NCBI GenBank assembly: GCA_013365325.1
Contig: JABVXV010000028.1
Span: 124,001-188,000, forward strand
Source: Dipetalonema caudispina
Lineage: Eukaryota > Nematoda > Chromadorea > Rhabditida > Onchocercidae
DNA length: 64,000 nucleotides
Direction: 5' to 3'
A program made the translations under genes and the position numbers. Positions 37,845 through 50,290 of this stretch are shown here, piece after piece. Within the stretch, counting starts at the first letter, position 1, and every line of letters starts with the position of its first letter. The notes under the pieces were generated by a model that saw nothing but the letters and a program-made list of their open reading frames with translations, did not search any database and had not been told where the DNA came from.

Positions 37845-39320
37845 ATGCTGATCTTCAAGGATGCATTTACGGGTAATGTTCCTTTTCATTATTTCAAATC
37901 TAAAAGTGATAGAGAAGCTCACAGTGAATATAATAATTATGCATTTCGCTGGTAGTTTCTTGCTTCGATCATCTATTTAGCCATATTCCTTGAGTCCAAT
38001 GAACGAGGCTCGCAAGGCAGTGTACTGTAAGCCAGTTATTGGTAAACAGCATCTACTGCATGGAGCTTCCTATGCTCACTGGACGAGTATGATGTGGCAG
38101 AACATGTTTTTGATAACTAAAATATGTCTTTTTTGATATATTATAATCGTTATCTTACAACTTTTAAAATTGGAATAAAAAATTGAGTTTTCCCTATTGT
38201 AGTTCAACAGGAAAATTCAGTTTTCCTCTACCAATATTATCACATCCTTGCAAGGTTTTTGTTTCTGATTTTCATATGAAGGTTAATAAGTTTGTGCTCA
38301 AAATATAGCTCTCCTACTATCAAGTCGAGACAAATTCAAATGTCAGATTTTGGAATATAGATCTGCGTTCCGGTGAAATCGCTTAGTGAACAATGAGTTT
38401 GTTAAAAGTTTGTTGATGGAGGTCTTCTATCACGTAATTGTAGGGATAATTTGAAAGGAAAAATCGATCAATTTAATGCTCATATTTAGATGACGAACTT
38501 GCGTCGGATTCGTTCCCAATGAAGTTAGTGGATGGTTTGATTTGGGAGTTTAAAGGACGACAAGTGGTGAGAAAGGAAGGGGAAATTCTGCTTGCAGGTG
38601 CAAATCCTTCTGCAGAAGGTGAAGATGGCGATGAGGGTAACGATGAATGCGTTGAACGAGGCATCGATTTTGTGCTCAACCATCGACTACAAGTAATAAC
38701 TTTAGTACTGCTCTTGTAGGTATATTTCAAGCACCGATTTAAAATCTGGTGATCTGAAATGTTCATGGTTGATATATTTGAATTCCAGACAATATTTAGT
38801 TTTCTTATCTCAGGTTATTCAGATTTCTGCAGGAAATGAACTGTTATGAAGATATGGCTACTTTTAAATCATACTGCAAATCGTTTATGAAGAAAGTAGT
38901 TGAATTGATGCAGAAAAACGGCAAATCGGAAGCAGAAATTACTGAATTCAAGCGGAAGATTCAAGCTTGGGTTGTATCACTTCTGAGCAAGGATCGGTTT
39001 AAACAGTTGCAGTTCTTCATTGGTATGTTGCTTTTTGAATAAACTTGATTCCTGGCAACTTAATTTAAAGACAGTCATTTCAGACTTATTCGGAAAATCC
39101 AAGCTTAGATTATATTACGTAAATGTTATCCTTATGGCTGTAGTCAAGTTTCTGTTGGATGCCTTGCTGAGTTCTATAAAAAGTGCAATTTCTAGGCGAA
39201 CGTATGGCTGAAGGTCAAGGTGAGGGACAAGTAGCTGTGGTAGAATATCGAGATGAGGAGGAAGGTGAGGTGCCTTATTTGATGCTTGTGAAAGAGGCAC
39301 TTATTGAAGAAAAGCAATGA
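37845..39320 (+). CDS. tct-1: Translationally controlled tumour protein (TCTP)
   Basis: Four exons: 37845-37872, 38490-38692, 38833-39022, 39196-39320, giving 181 aa, the normal TCTP size. It starts MLIFKDAFTDDELASDSFP, has the TCTP acidic loop region (NPSAEGEDGDEGNDE), then the long helical hairpin (KSYCKSFMKKVVELMQKNG through FKRKIQAWVV) and the C-terminal strand VPYLMLVKEALIEEKQ. TCTP is an abundant, calcium-binding, growth-related cytosolic protein; filarial forms are also secreted and known as histamine-releasing factors (family knowledge). A strong pyrimidine-rich acceptor, TTTTTTCCGTTTCCAG, ends at 37804, 40 nt before the ATG, fitting trans-splicing. It begins 492 nt after the P0 stop. 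Confidence 0.96.
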
Positions 39321-39851
39321 TTTTCGATTGCACCAGATCTGACGTTTTTGATCCGTTCCCTTCTTGCTTGTTGTTTTATGTTTACTTTCCATTCATTGTA
39401 TGAAAAATATGCTGGATAAATATGTTGGCAATGAATATCCTTCATAAGTTGGGTCTATAAACCATTCCGTTTTCCAAGACTTCATACGAGAAATTATCAA
39501 TTTGAACGAGAGCAAAGTTGGTTTTGAATGATTTTCGGTGCGCATTTCATGTGGAATGCTGTTGATAAATGATACAGATGGTGATATGCTGGTGTAATTG
39601 TTATTCTGACTGACTTTCTGTCATAGGTCTGATGATAATATGAAGTTGATGAAACTGCTGATATCTCCTAGGCAATGAGTTTGGTATTTCCCATATTATG
39701 TTACTGATAATATACAGATGGTTGGGCGTTAAGATTTCGCAGTGTTTATTTTTATTAAATGAATTAAATGAAGTCAATATTTAAGAAAGCTTTATCAGGA
39801 TTTAGCTTTAGGAGTCGGTATTATTGTTATTTGAGTTATTAGCTGTAGTAC

Positions 39852-41819
39852 ATGTCCTTGAGTAAATCTCGGATTGACTCATTTATTTTGGAAGAAATTT
39901 TCTCCCCCGGATGCAGGTCTGTTAGGAACTTGGAAGAAGTGAGCATTCGATTCATCAATAATTCCCACGATACTGTTGATCTTTGCTGGATTGATTTCCG
40001 AGTAAGTACTTTGTATGTAGTAATTTATTTCCCTGAAACTAATATTTTGAAATATTCTTGAAATTCAAATGAACGCTTCTATTGGCTTATATGTTATTAT
40101 TCACTCTGACGGCAATAAATACTGATATCATTTGTCATTGAACTCCTTGTCAAGGCTAGTTTTTGCATTAAAGATTCAGAAAGCAGATAAATATGGTTGT
40201 GTTAATATTCTTACAACGAGAATTCTCATTCTTCAATTTCTTCCAGGGCAATTTAGTTCGTTACTTGAAGCTTGGCTCACACGAAGTGGTAAAGTTAACC
40301 AGCTTTATTGGCAAGTTATCCCTTTTCCAACGTTATATAAGCACTTTTACTGTAATCCAAAATTTTGTAAAGCTAGTTCATGGGATTCCTTATTCGTACT
40401 TGGACTGTAGATAATTTCGACACGTTATTGTATTACTGTGTTTTTGCTTATTCTTCTTTTGAACTGTTTAGATTTTTTAAATGAAATCGGAAATTGAATC
40501 TACATCATAATAAATTTATCCCACATTGAAGGGCACTGCTGGATAGCACGATTTATACGGAACGGTGCAGCTGCACAGTTTTTACCAGATCGTACTGAAG
40601 TTTTTGTCATCACTAGACGTTTTCCTCACACGGCAGTTGTTTTTATCATTCAGAAAGGTTTTTCATTTCCTGTGAACCTTCAGTCATTCGAATTTTCTTG
40701 ATTTTCATTTGTAAACAATGGATAACACTCTTCCATATTTGTTCAAATCAGGAAGAACTACATGGAGCTAAAGGCTTTAACATAATTTAAAATTAAAAAA
40801 CTCATAAAGGGAAGGAAGATATATATATATGTATATGTAAGATTATTTCTATTTAATATATATTTGAACGAATTATGACCAGTTTTTAAAATATTTGAAT
40901 TGAATACAGTTTTGTCAGGAAAGCATTTTTTGTATGAGATAGATGTTTTTTGATGCATGTATGAATTTTTTGATGTATATAGGTTAAGCCTCGTAGCGTT
41001 TCCAAATCCATCTAGTTGCTTCTTTAATTTGGAATAATTATATGAAAGACGATGGACTTCATTTTGTTGCATTTATAACTGATGGTTACATGGTGTAAAT
41101 ACTGATTTTTTCACTGTCTAAAATTTAAATGTTAATGAAAAAAGTTATTTTAATTAGAACAGTGCTTTTTGGTTTTCAGAACTATCGCTTCTGATATATG
41201 TTTTTTGCAGTACCTACATTGTTTGAAGCTGTTGTTGAGCATATCGGAGAACTTTTCCACGAACAGCAGTATTCTTTGCATAGACTTCCTTTACCCGAAC
41301 TTGTAAAGGTTCGTCTTTTCTGTTTTGGATTTAAATAAAATAAAAAACTTATGCAAATAAAAAACACCGGCGAAAACTGGATGTTTTCGCATGTTTATTT
41401 TTATAAATACATAATATGGAGTACTTTGATTGAATCGATAGGTGTTATTGTTCATGCCAAAAAAAAACTTTTTTGAATATATTAATTTCATTAAATTAGC
41501 TCATGTTTACTATATTTTTTAATGATCTGTAGATCAGTGAATTTGATCTATAGGTAGTAACAGATTAGTGTTTGGGTGAATTACATTGTTAAAAATATGT
41601 TTTTAAAAAGTGTTTTAATTGCAGTTTATTTAGTTTGATATCTATTTTTACATCCGGCGGAAACGAATATATCAGGCTGCATTGTTTCTTTTACCTTTCC
41701 CACGTAACCTTTTCCGTCCAAATCATAATATTGATGTTAGACTGCAAGAACCACTGGAAGTCGATGGCGCTGAATGGAGAGAAGTCGAAAATCAGCTCCA
41801 AGATCCCGAGGAAGATTGA
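39852..41819 (+). CDS. vhl-1: von Hippel-Lindau (VHL) protein
   Basis: Exons 39852-40001, 40247-40310, 40532-40657, 41211-41308 and a less certain last exon about 41634-41819, giving about 208 aa. The beta domain reads SIRFINNSHDTVDLCWIDF, then a Tyr in LVRYLKL and SFIGHCWIARFIRNG, aligning with human NRSPRVVLPVWLNF...HSYRGHLWLF and keeping the Ser, His and Trp equivalent to human S111, H115 and W117 that contact hydroxyproline of HIF. TEVFVIT matches TELFVPS. LFEAVVEHIGELF with LHRLPLPELV fits the alpha domain that binds elongin C. VHL is the substrate receptor of a CUL2 ubiquitin ligase for hydroxylated HIF-1. The second intron needs a GC donor (40311). The ATG is 4 nt after an AG acceptor-like site at 39848. 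Confidence 0.82.
40311..40531 (+). other. Non-canonical GC-AG intron in vhl
   Basis: The exon ends ATTG and the intron begins GCAAGT, ending TTGAAG. Only this junction keeps phase between SFIG and HCWIARF; the nearest GT (inside GCAAGTTATC) would throw the next exon out of frame. GCAAGT is the known consensus for GC-type 5' splice sites. Confidence 0.65.
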
Positions 41820-42040
41820 TGTAATCATTTGAATTCAGATCTTAAACAACTCTTCCAAAATCTGGTCTAGAAACAAAGCGAGAATACATGTCTGAAAGCC
41901 AGTTAACTTTAATGAATAATTCATTTATAAAAATTAAAAGATAGTTTGTGCGTAGATAATTAAATAGTTTGTATTATGAACCAATTTGAAAATATGTCGA
42001 AAAACATAGAAAAGAGGTCATAGAGGCAAATTTAGACTTT

Positions 42041-42042
<2 letters not shown>

Positions 42043-42080
<38 letters not shown>
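42043..42080. repeat. (TA)n microsatellite between vhl and the Urb2-like gene
   Basis: About nineteen TA units between the VHL stop and the first supported exon of the next gene; probably length-variable. Confidence 0.95.
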
Positions 42081-42082
<2 letters not shown>

Positions 42083-42228
42083 AATATTTCCGAAATATTC
42101 ATTTTTCGATCTTTGGTTTTTTAGTGGCGAGTACGTTTTTGGATGGTCTTGAAATTTTTTTCATTAAATCCTCGTTCCCTGTTTTCTAGATGCTATTTTT
42201 GATTTTTTTAATATTTTCCATTGTTCAG

Positions 42229-45200
42229 GGAAAACTGTATAATAAACAAGAAATATGCAACATATTGAAGGATGAGAGCAGTGAGTTTCCACGTAAGTTT
42301 TGCATTTGTCTGCTTAAATATTTTAGAGACAGTATATTAGTCAAGTTTAACGTATGAATAAATCTGTAAGAGCCTTGAATTTCAAATTTATATAAGCAAT
42401 GATACTTCATTCAAAACTTTTGCAATAATTTTAGAACAACTTCTGAAAATTTTCGCTAATGGTCAAATAGATCTTTGTTTGCAAGCAGTTTCGGATCTAT
42501 CAGTGGAGCACCCGGGTTTCGAAATAAATGAAATATTCCTGACATATTTAAAAAAAGAATTCGTCATTTTGAGTTTCTCGACTGTTTGTAATTATACCAA
42601 AAAATGGATTGATTTTCTTTTGCAGAATACTTCAGGAATAAGGTTTGTTATTTTAAGAATTTGAATACATTTTCATATTTCTGTTGTAGTTTTACTCTTT
42701 TGAGAATTGGTATTTAAAGGAGTAAAATTCGATGAATTGCAAAGATGATCTTTGCTTCTTTCATGAGCACTGTTTACAACGACTTAGCGGCTAAAAAAGT
42801 GACTCTAAGAGTAAGAAAAATTTAGCGAGCCAATTTCTTGTATCTTTTTTTGTTTCAGAAATCATTGTTTGTTACTAAAACAACTTATATGCTGTACAAA
42901 TTTATTGCAAAATAAGCAACTCCAGTTATTGCTTTATGAAATGCTTCCGCAAACTTATCGCTATCTTTGCTTTATAAAGCAATATTCCATGGCTTCGATT
43001 ATCGCAGAAGTAATTTTCTATGCAATCGCCCTTCCAGTCGCTTATTCTGATGACTGTGACCGAGAAGCTCTCCGGAATGTTTGGGATAAATTATTGCTTG
43101 CAGAAGTTTGTTATATTGATCATATATTTTCTTGATAGATATTCTGGTAACAAAAAAATGATGACTTGTAATGATGTTTGAAACCATTTAGATCATAATT
43201 TTGCGTAGATGTCCTAAACCTAATTTGTTCATTGGCTGACTGAATGTTCTATATTTTCTTACCACTTAATGAAACTTATTCATATTTCGTAGGATTAACC
43301 ATATCTGCGTTAAGTATTGTTTTTATGAGATTTTCCATTATGACTTGGTTAATCCTAGGATATATGAATTTTTGCCATTGTGTTTGATTCATTGTTTTCA
43401 CTTTATTTAATGTTTGAAAAAATTTGGTCCACATCGTATTTGCTCATATCGGTAAGGTCTTCATATCTTTTCAGGAATGCGTGAGATCAGCTCATTTCAA
43501 TTTGTGTACTGTTTTGGTTATGAGTTCATTGGATTTCGATTGTACGCAGCACATACAATGTTTGGAAAATTCTTTGATCGATTTTAAAGAAAGTGACGAT
43601 CTTTCATTTAGGTCTCGAAAACAGGTACCTTTTGTTAGAAGATATCAAATAATAGTTGGTTTTTGTAATTTTTTTTCTATCATATCATCTTAAAATTACT
43701 TTTCATTTCGATTAAAGACGACTGAATTGAACTTTGTCCATCTGTGAAGATACGTGCATGTTAATTATTTTTGGTTGAGAAATTTTTTTAGTTCCTTGTG
43801 TTGTTGGAAGCAAACTTGGGTACCCTTTTACAACATTGTCAACCGAACCAGAGTGAACTGTTGTTGAATATCCTGATTACCTTTCACTTGGAGAACAATG
43901 ACGTAATTTTTCAGGAAATTTCAAAACATCTTTGTTTAGAAAGCATTTTTTAATTTGTGTGTTGTGCGACCTTGACTTCACTTTGCAGTCGAAGAAAAAA
44001 CTGAATTTAAAAAAATTAAGCATTTCATTGGGCGTTCGTTAAAGTTCATCAAAAATATTTTGAAGTATGATTTGGCATTATTCAGTTCGTTTTTGTTGTT
44101 CCAAAGTAATTTTATGAAATCTTGTTTCTTTTTTCAATCGTTCATGTTTTCAGTTGTATTTGCTAATTCAATCAGTATTTCGTCATTCGGGATTAAATGA
44201 TACTCGCGCTTCCAAAGTACTTCAGCCCTTTTTTCGGTGTTTGTTGTTGAATTTATCATTACTCATAGATGAAAATTTTTCTCAGCAAAAAGGAAATGTC
44301 GGAATATGGGTCAGAAAAAGTGTGATGGAAATCTTGTCGATGCCAAATAAGAGTTATGAAAATGAATTGGAGTAAGTTTCCTACACTTTTAATAATGATT
44401 TTCCAACTTCGAATTATGCCGTGCCCAAGTTTGGAAGTGCCGGTTGGTCATCTCATTTCATGGTAGGTTTTGCTTAACTTCAAGTACAGGAACTTGAAGT
44501 TTCAGTCCTCTCTCATCTCAAGAATGGATATATTTGCTTCTTTTATGTTCGCATATAGTTATTTGAAATCAGCATAAAATCAGCAGTCTTTTATGCGGAA
44601 GGGAAAATAAGAATATTAATGAGTTCTTTCCCAATTCTTGACAAATTCCGTAGAAAGGAGGATGGGTATCATCATAACTTATGAAAATTTTTGTGCAAAT
44701 TGCTCTTAATGACGAGTAATATATGCATAAGAATCTCAGTATTACAGATCTTGGAAAATGACAATGTCTACATTCGTTCCGGCTCCACACGATATTCTGT
44801 TGTCTGATAAAAGAATTTGCCAAATTGTGCAATCAGTTTGCGGAAAAGAATTTTCTTCAAAAACTTTACCAGTTCCATTGCGAGTGGCATTGTTTTGTGT
44901 TTTGATTTCTCTTATTCCTTGTATACCATCGGAAATGTTTGAAATTGCAGTTGGAAGTGCTTTGTCGATAATGAAGTTAGTTTTGCGACTTATTCTAACA
45001 GAGCACTGAGTCTGAGTTGGAGGATACAAGGATTTTGCTATTTCAATGTGTTCTTGCTGAAAATTTCAGAAATTATAGATTTTATAGAAATTTTACCTTG
45101 AAACATCACTGTTTTAATCCAGTCCTTCAAATCAGCAATGACTCTGTTGTCATTTATCATTTTAGGTCAGATACGAAGTTATTTCACGGTTTAATAAATA

Positions 45201-48200
45201 GTTGTAAAGGAAAAATACTGAAGAAATATGTCAGGATTTTACTTCGATGCGGTTACTCGAATAATTCAAAAAGCACGCAAATTCTAGTTAAAGAATTTCT
45301 GCTTAGTAGTTGCGATCGTGACACGTTTGCTGTCAAGGTTTTGTTTTTTCGTTTTTAACGGATTCTATGAGAAATATCTGGCGATATTTAATGATTTTTA
45401 TGGCTTAAGTTCCTGAAAATCTCCAAAATTACTTAACAGTAAGTAGTTAACATACTTTTTGAACGTTATTCATAAAAATTTTTATACAAGGTGAAAGTAT
45501 TAAGATTTCGCCAATACCGAAAAAGACAAAAGATAAAGCATATGACGTTTAATAATTGAATTATGATGAATCAGAAAAACAGTAGCGGTAGTATTTTATA
45601 GTGTGATGCTATACTGAAAACTGCAGTACGAAAAGCCTTAATCGAAGAGCAATACTATTTCTTGAAACCACTGTGCGATGCGTTTAGGGAAATCCATTAC
45701 GAAATAAATGCTGGAGAAAACAGTACATTGCGAATTTCTGCTGAAGAGGTAATCTTATATTCATTTTCGAAGTTTAATCTTTTAGATAAGTATAAGTGTA
45801 TACTTCAGAGAGATGTGCTTTCAGTTTGTTTCTCTTTGTTATACGGAAATGTTTTTCATCACAAATGGTGGAAACCTTTGCGAGTTTTTCCATGTTCCAT
45901 TAGTTAGAGTTAAACTTTGTTACTACTGTTTTATTTCTTTGTAGGTTTTCCGACATGTTTATGGACTGGTTTCTCCTCTCGATTGCAGGGATGCAATGAA
46001 AATAGCTCTTTTTGAATTATCGTTGTTAATGTTACCAGTTGTGAAAATTTTGCAAGATAGCGATACGACAGCAACTGAAAAAGAGATTGAAAATATAGCA
46101 AAGCATATCAGGATTGCTGATCAAGTAATACTTTGTTTGATTATGCTTAGGGATTCCATAGAAAGTTTTGAACAAAGGAACTTTGAACCCATTATCCACA
46201 GTTTTTATGTCAGACAAAAAGTGGAAGCAAAAATGAAGTTATTATCATGTAAAATGAGAATACGTTGTCATCGTGAATATATCTACTGCCGTACTATTTC
46301 ATACAATTTGTAACGCTGAAACTCCTTCCATGAATTGATTTTGACATTGATTTGTTTGTTAACTTATCAGAATTTGGAAATTTTAGTTCTAGTTTGAGAG
46401 TCAAAAACTTATTAAATTTTGTCAAGAAAGTTTGTGGTATGTTCTGACTTTACATGCAAACAAATTATAAATCACTTTCAGCTGTGCAAAACTCTTTGTA
46501 AACATCCAGATAGATTGATCGAGTTTGGAGTAATATCAGAGCAGCTATCACAGTTGTTGAGAATGTCCATTTTATGGATGGTAAAAAGAGGTAAACTCGA
46601 GCATATCGTTTCCTGGAAATATGTTAGATATTTCGAGCTATATGATGAGACTACCATCAACGACATTATCAGTATTGCGTCTGTGGAAATGGTTAGTCTC
46701 TCTATTCAATTAAAGATTTTATTAACGTTCATTTATTGAATTCTGATTGATCTTTGAAGCAACCAAATAAGTTATTTTGCTACCACACTTTGCGGTAGTG
46801 TCGGAGTCTGGATCTCTACAAGTTCCGCGTACCCGTGAAGTCCAAATCTGTTTAGTAATTCTTTATTCTAGTTGAAAAGCCTGCTACACTCATTTTCGCA
46901 TAATCTTCATGCATCGAAAAAATTTGCATTCTATTTTGCTCTGGCGAAACATCAAAACGAAGAAAAGAGAAAATTGTTATTCACTGTATTCGAAGATATA
47001 CTGAAAATCGTAGTAGATATTGCTGGAACAGACTATCTGACAGCTGTTGATTTTCTACGGCATATTCTTCCGGTAGGCTCTTTTGAAAAGCTACATTTTA
47101 TTGTTTCCTCTCTGCTTTATCCAAATATTTCAGTTCACCAAGTTTTAAAATTAGTCAATATTCTGGTAGAGAATTTCAAAAATTAAATGTCAAATATTCG
47201 AGTATAAATGAGTTGATATCAGTCTCATCTAGATGTCATATCATTGTTTATTCTGTCTGTTTATACATCAGATTGCATGGATTAATGATTTTAATTTTAA
47301 CATTTTCTAGATTGCCACCGGTAGCACATACGAGAGAGATTTTGTATCATTTGCTTTGACAGTTCTTGCTGTGAACTGTGAATCGTTATCTTCAAATTCT
47401 GTAGCGCTACGCAGTGCTGTTTCTCTGCTTCTGGTAAGCAATTTCACTTCATCTCGATATTATTAAGAATCAGTTTTAAATCAAAATACCGATTGTAAAT
47501 CCATCCTCTCTTGGTTTTTTTTATGTGGTAGTTAACTATATATGTTCGTTGTGAAGAACGCAGTATTTTTTCGCTCACCATAAGCTTCCAAGATCTACTA
47601 TATTGTGTAGCGGTAGTAACGCTTTTGTCCTTTCACTACAATAAGTTAGATTCCGGAATTAAAAGTAAGTATTTCCGTGGGCGAACATGTTTTTGAATTA
47701 CAAACCTTCTCTAAGCTACAAACTTTTTTAGAAAGCCTTATAGAATTTAGACAAATTGTTGGGAAAAAGGATGTAATGGATCGAAGTGGTCCGTACATTT
47801 TCCGTGTAATGTTAGTTGCAATGTGAAGAGAAAAAAATTTAAGAAAGTGCGAAAGAATTTAATTTTCATTGCACCAGAGAAAGGCTTACAATGGATATGG
47901 TTTACACCGCAATATAATAAGCTATGCAAAAATGTTCGAAGATGTACTCACAAGAATTGTGATGACATTTCGGTCACTGTGTTCCAATGCGGAATGTTGA
48001 CATCTGGAAAGTCTGTGTCAAAGTTGAAGACAATAAGGAATGGCGCGACCCTGTTTACAGGGTGGTCGGCGAATAATAATGCATTTTTTTGTATGACTAG
48101 AGATCCGATTCCAGTTACAGTAGCTCATTACACAGTATTATCAATGTTTAATAGTTTGATATACGAAAGATGGTTTATAAAGAAATGAAAAGGGATTGAA

Positions 48201-48579
48201 TTGAATTGGTGTAGATAACGTTTTTTCAGACTTTTAATTCAAATAACAGTCATCATTCATTTTCATGATTGGAAGATGTGCGTTTGATAAAACCTTGTTT
48301 TCCAGGATTGTCTGCGATTTGGGGCCCATTCTGTAATTAATGATCAGTGTTCATTTTACGTGAACTTGTTTGTATGTGTTGGACAAGCTATTCAGAAATA
48401 TATAAATGATGCATCGACAGTCAGTCCTCAGTTTATCCGTCACTTATCTTACGGGTTTGCTAAAGTTGCTAACGAAATGGTGAAATACGAACGGTCGTTT
48501 TCCCGGGTAAGTTACATCTTTTATTATTATACGTAAATTATTATTGTATTGTTTGTATTTCTCTACTGTATTAGTATTT

Positions 48580-48615
<36 letters not shown>

Positions 48616-49836
48616 ACGATAATATTTTCTTATTCTATTAGATAAAATAATTTACTGAAAAAGATTGCGATTTAGAAATTCTACTCATTTCAGATATATC
48701 GATGCTTTACCTAAATAAATTTTTAAGTCAATCATTGTACATGACCACTTATTTTTTTTGAAACCCGGCGTGTAGATGTTGATTTAAATTTAGGATTAAG
48801 TGAATTATTTTTCGTCAAGAGAAATGATGAGAAGCAATTAAATATTAGGAAAAAGCTCACAGGAAAGAAAGGAAAATAAGAAAAGGTAGAAGGAGAAGAT
48901 TACTGTCACCAATATAATAAGCCACCGCATCGTATTTACTAGACGTTCATGGATTTTTAGAATTTATTGCTGGGATTCTCTATTTGTACTAAGATCTAAG
49001 AATTAGTGGAGCATTGTGTTTTAAGCACTCTTTCATTCTTCCGCCTCAATTGGCTCATATTATAGAAACAAAAAAAAGAAAGAATATTATCGAGTTTGCC
49101 AAATATACTTTTTTTCTTTTCTTTTTTTTTCTTTTTTTTTGTTGATAAACGTGGATTAAGGAAATTATTTTATAACTGGAATAATGAGCATCAAGAACTA
49201 TGGTTCCAAATGTAACTTGGGTTTTGCAATCCACAATTAATAATATAGTAATAAAGATTCTTTTTTCTCATTCTCTTTCACCTTTCCTCTATCCACTTTT
49301 GTCTTCTTTCGTTCTCCTTTAGTTAGTGAAATTCGATAGATCCTAAAGCTCTAAGGTCCTAAATCCAAAACATGATGGTCCCCATCTCGAGACATCCGAT
49401 TTTTAAGGAATAAAAAAAAAAAACTTGCACTCTCTCCGAATTCAGTAATCATTGTTTAATAAAAGATATTTACTAGAAAGTCCAGGTGTACTGTTTGGGC
49501 GTAAAGGAAAATGTATTGAACTTCAGGTGTGCATTAATCAATCTCAACGAGTATTTGCACGCCTATTCTTGAAGAATTTCAGTACAAATTATGAATGTAA
49601 CCTAAAGAGCTTATTTCTTATGTGTGGCTAATCTACCTTCGTCATTTCAGATAGCACCTTTCATTATTTCGGAATGTTTGGAAGATGCTGAATGCTTATC
49701 ACTTGCTTTGTTTCGGATTTTCTCAATGTGTGATGGTCATAGTGTCGCTCTGCTTACCACTAATCTACCAGTATTACAAAAGACTCGATTTGCTAATTTA
49801 AGTCTACATTTTAAAAAAATTAAAATGGTTGTCTAA
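42229..49836 (+). CDS. URB2: Helical-repeat protein, probable Urb2/Npa2-family ribosome biogenesis factor (start exon not found)
   Basis: Seventeen phase-consistent exons: 42229-42292, 42435-42642, 42859-43105, 43475-43624, 43792-43902, 44154-44371, 44748-44975, 45166-45337, 45602-45748, 45945-46208, 46482-46691, 46872-47165, 47311-47433, 47532-47664, 47732-47805, 48306-48506, 49651-49836 (TAA); about 1,009 aa. The sequence is Leu/Ile-rich and all-helical in look, without membrane segments. The clue to identity is the C-terminus: RSFSRIAPFIISE..., then LALFRIFSMCDGHSVALL and FANLSLHFKK, which follows the Urb2 C-terminal pattern (helix, LLDLCS...LQ.LNASL, ...RALFKSLYxxYKK). Urb2 acts in the nucleolus in early 60S assembly. 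The first exon lacks a Met, so an upstream start is missing; ATG|GTCTTG at 42143 could be a one-codon exon. Other HEAT-like proteins are not excluded. Confidence 0.55.
47823..48188 (+). other. Unexplained 121-codon open frame inside an intron of the Urb2-like gene
   Basis: Lies in the 47806-48305 intron on the sense strand and ends TGA. It reads RRCTHKNCDDISVTVFQCG and GATLFTGWSANNNAFFC, of balanced composition with eight Cys, unlike the Lys/Asn/Ile/Phe bias of chance frames here. It starts one base after the exon's own alternative stop. No family was recognised. It could be an alternative 3' exon in a shifted frame, a nested gene, or a relic. Confidence 0.3.
48581..48612. repeat. Poly-T tract (32 nt)
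   Basis: Homopolymer in the last, 1.14-kb intron of the Urb2-like gene. Similar T-runs lie at 54666-54693 and 59282-59310. Confidence 0.95.
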
Positions 49837-50290
49837 TTCTAGAAGTCTCTAGTCTGAAAAACTATAGCCGGATTAGTGTAATCCTATCTTCTTTTGAAAT
49901 AACTCAAGACGGAATCATGCGATTACTTCGATGATCCCAAATATTTAGTTTGACATTTTTCCTGATATCTTAAATTACCTTATATTGCTTTCCTTTTTTT
50001 GATTTCTTTTTACGGGTGTGCCGTTTTGATTTTTGATTCTTTTTCCTCGGAAATTGTTATGCTGTTGAAATTTCAAGAATATATAAAGAAAATGAACGAA
50101 TAAAACAATTGGTTTGTTTCTCCACAGTTTATCTGATCTCGGATCCATTCCTTGAATTTTCGTGGAATAAAGAGTGAGAAAAGCTTCAGTTTCTCAAATC
50201 ATAAAGTTTATCAACTGGAATTGTCCATACTATTTAGATGGATGAGATAACTAATATTTTTATTGTTTCTCTTCAATATATTTCTTATAG

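Noticed and set aside
44569..45029. Two overlapping minus-strand frames of 87 and 95 codons
   Set aside because: Antisense to the Urb2-like exon 44748-44975, which has matching phases with its neighbours on both sides.
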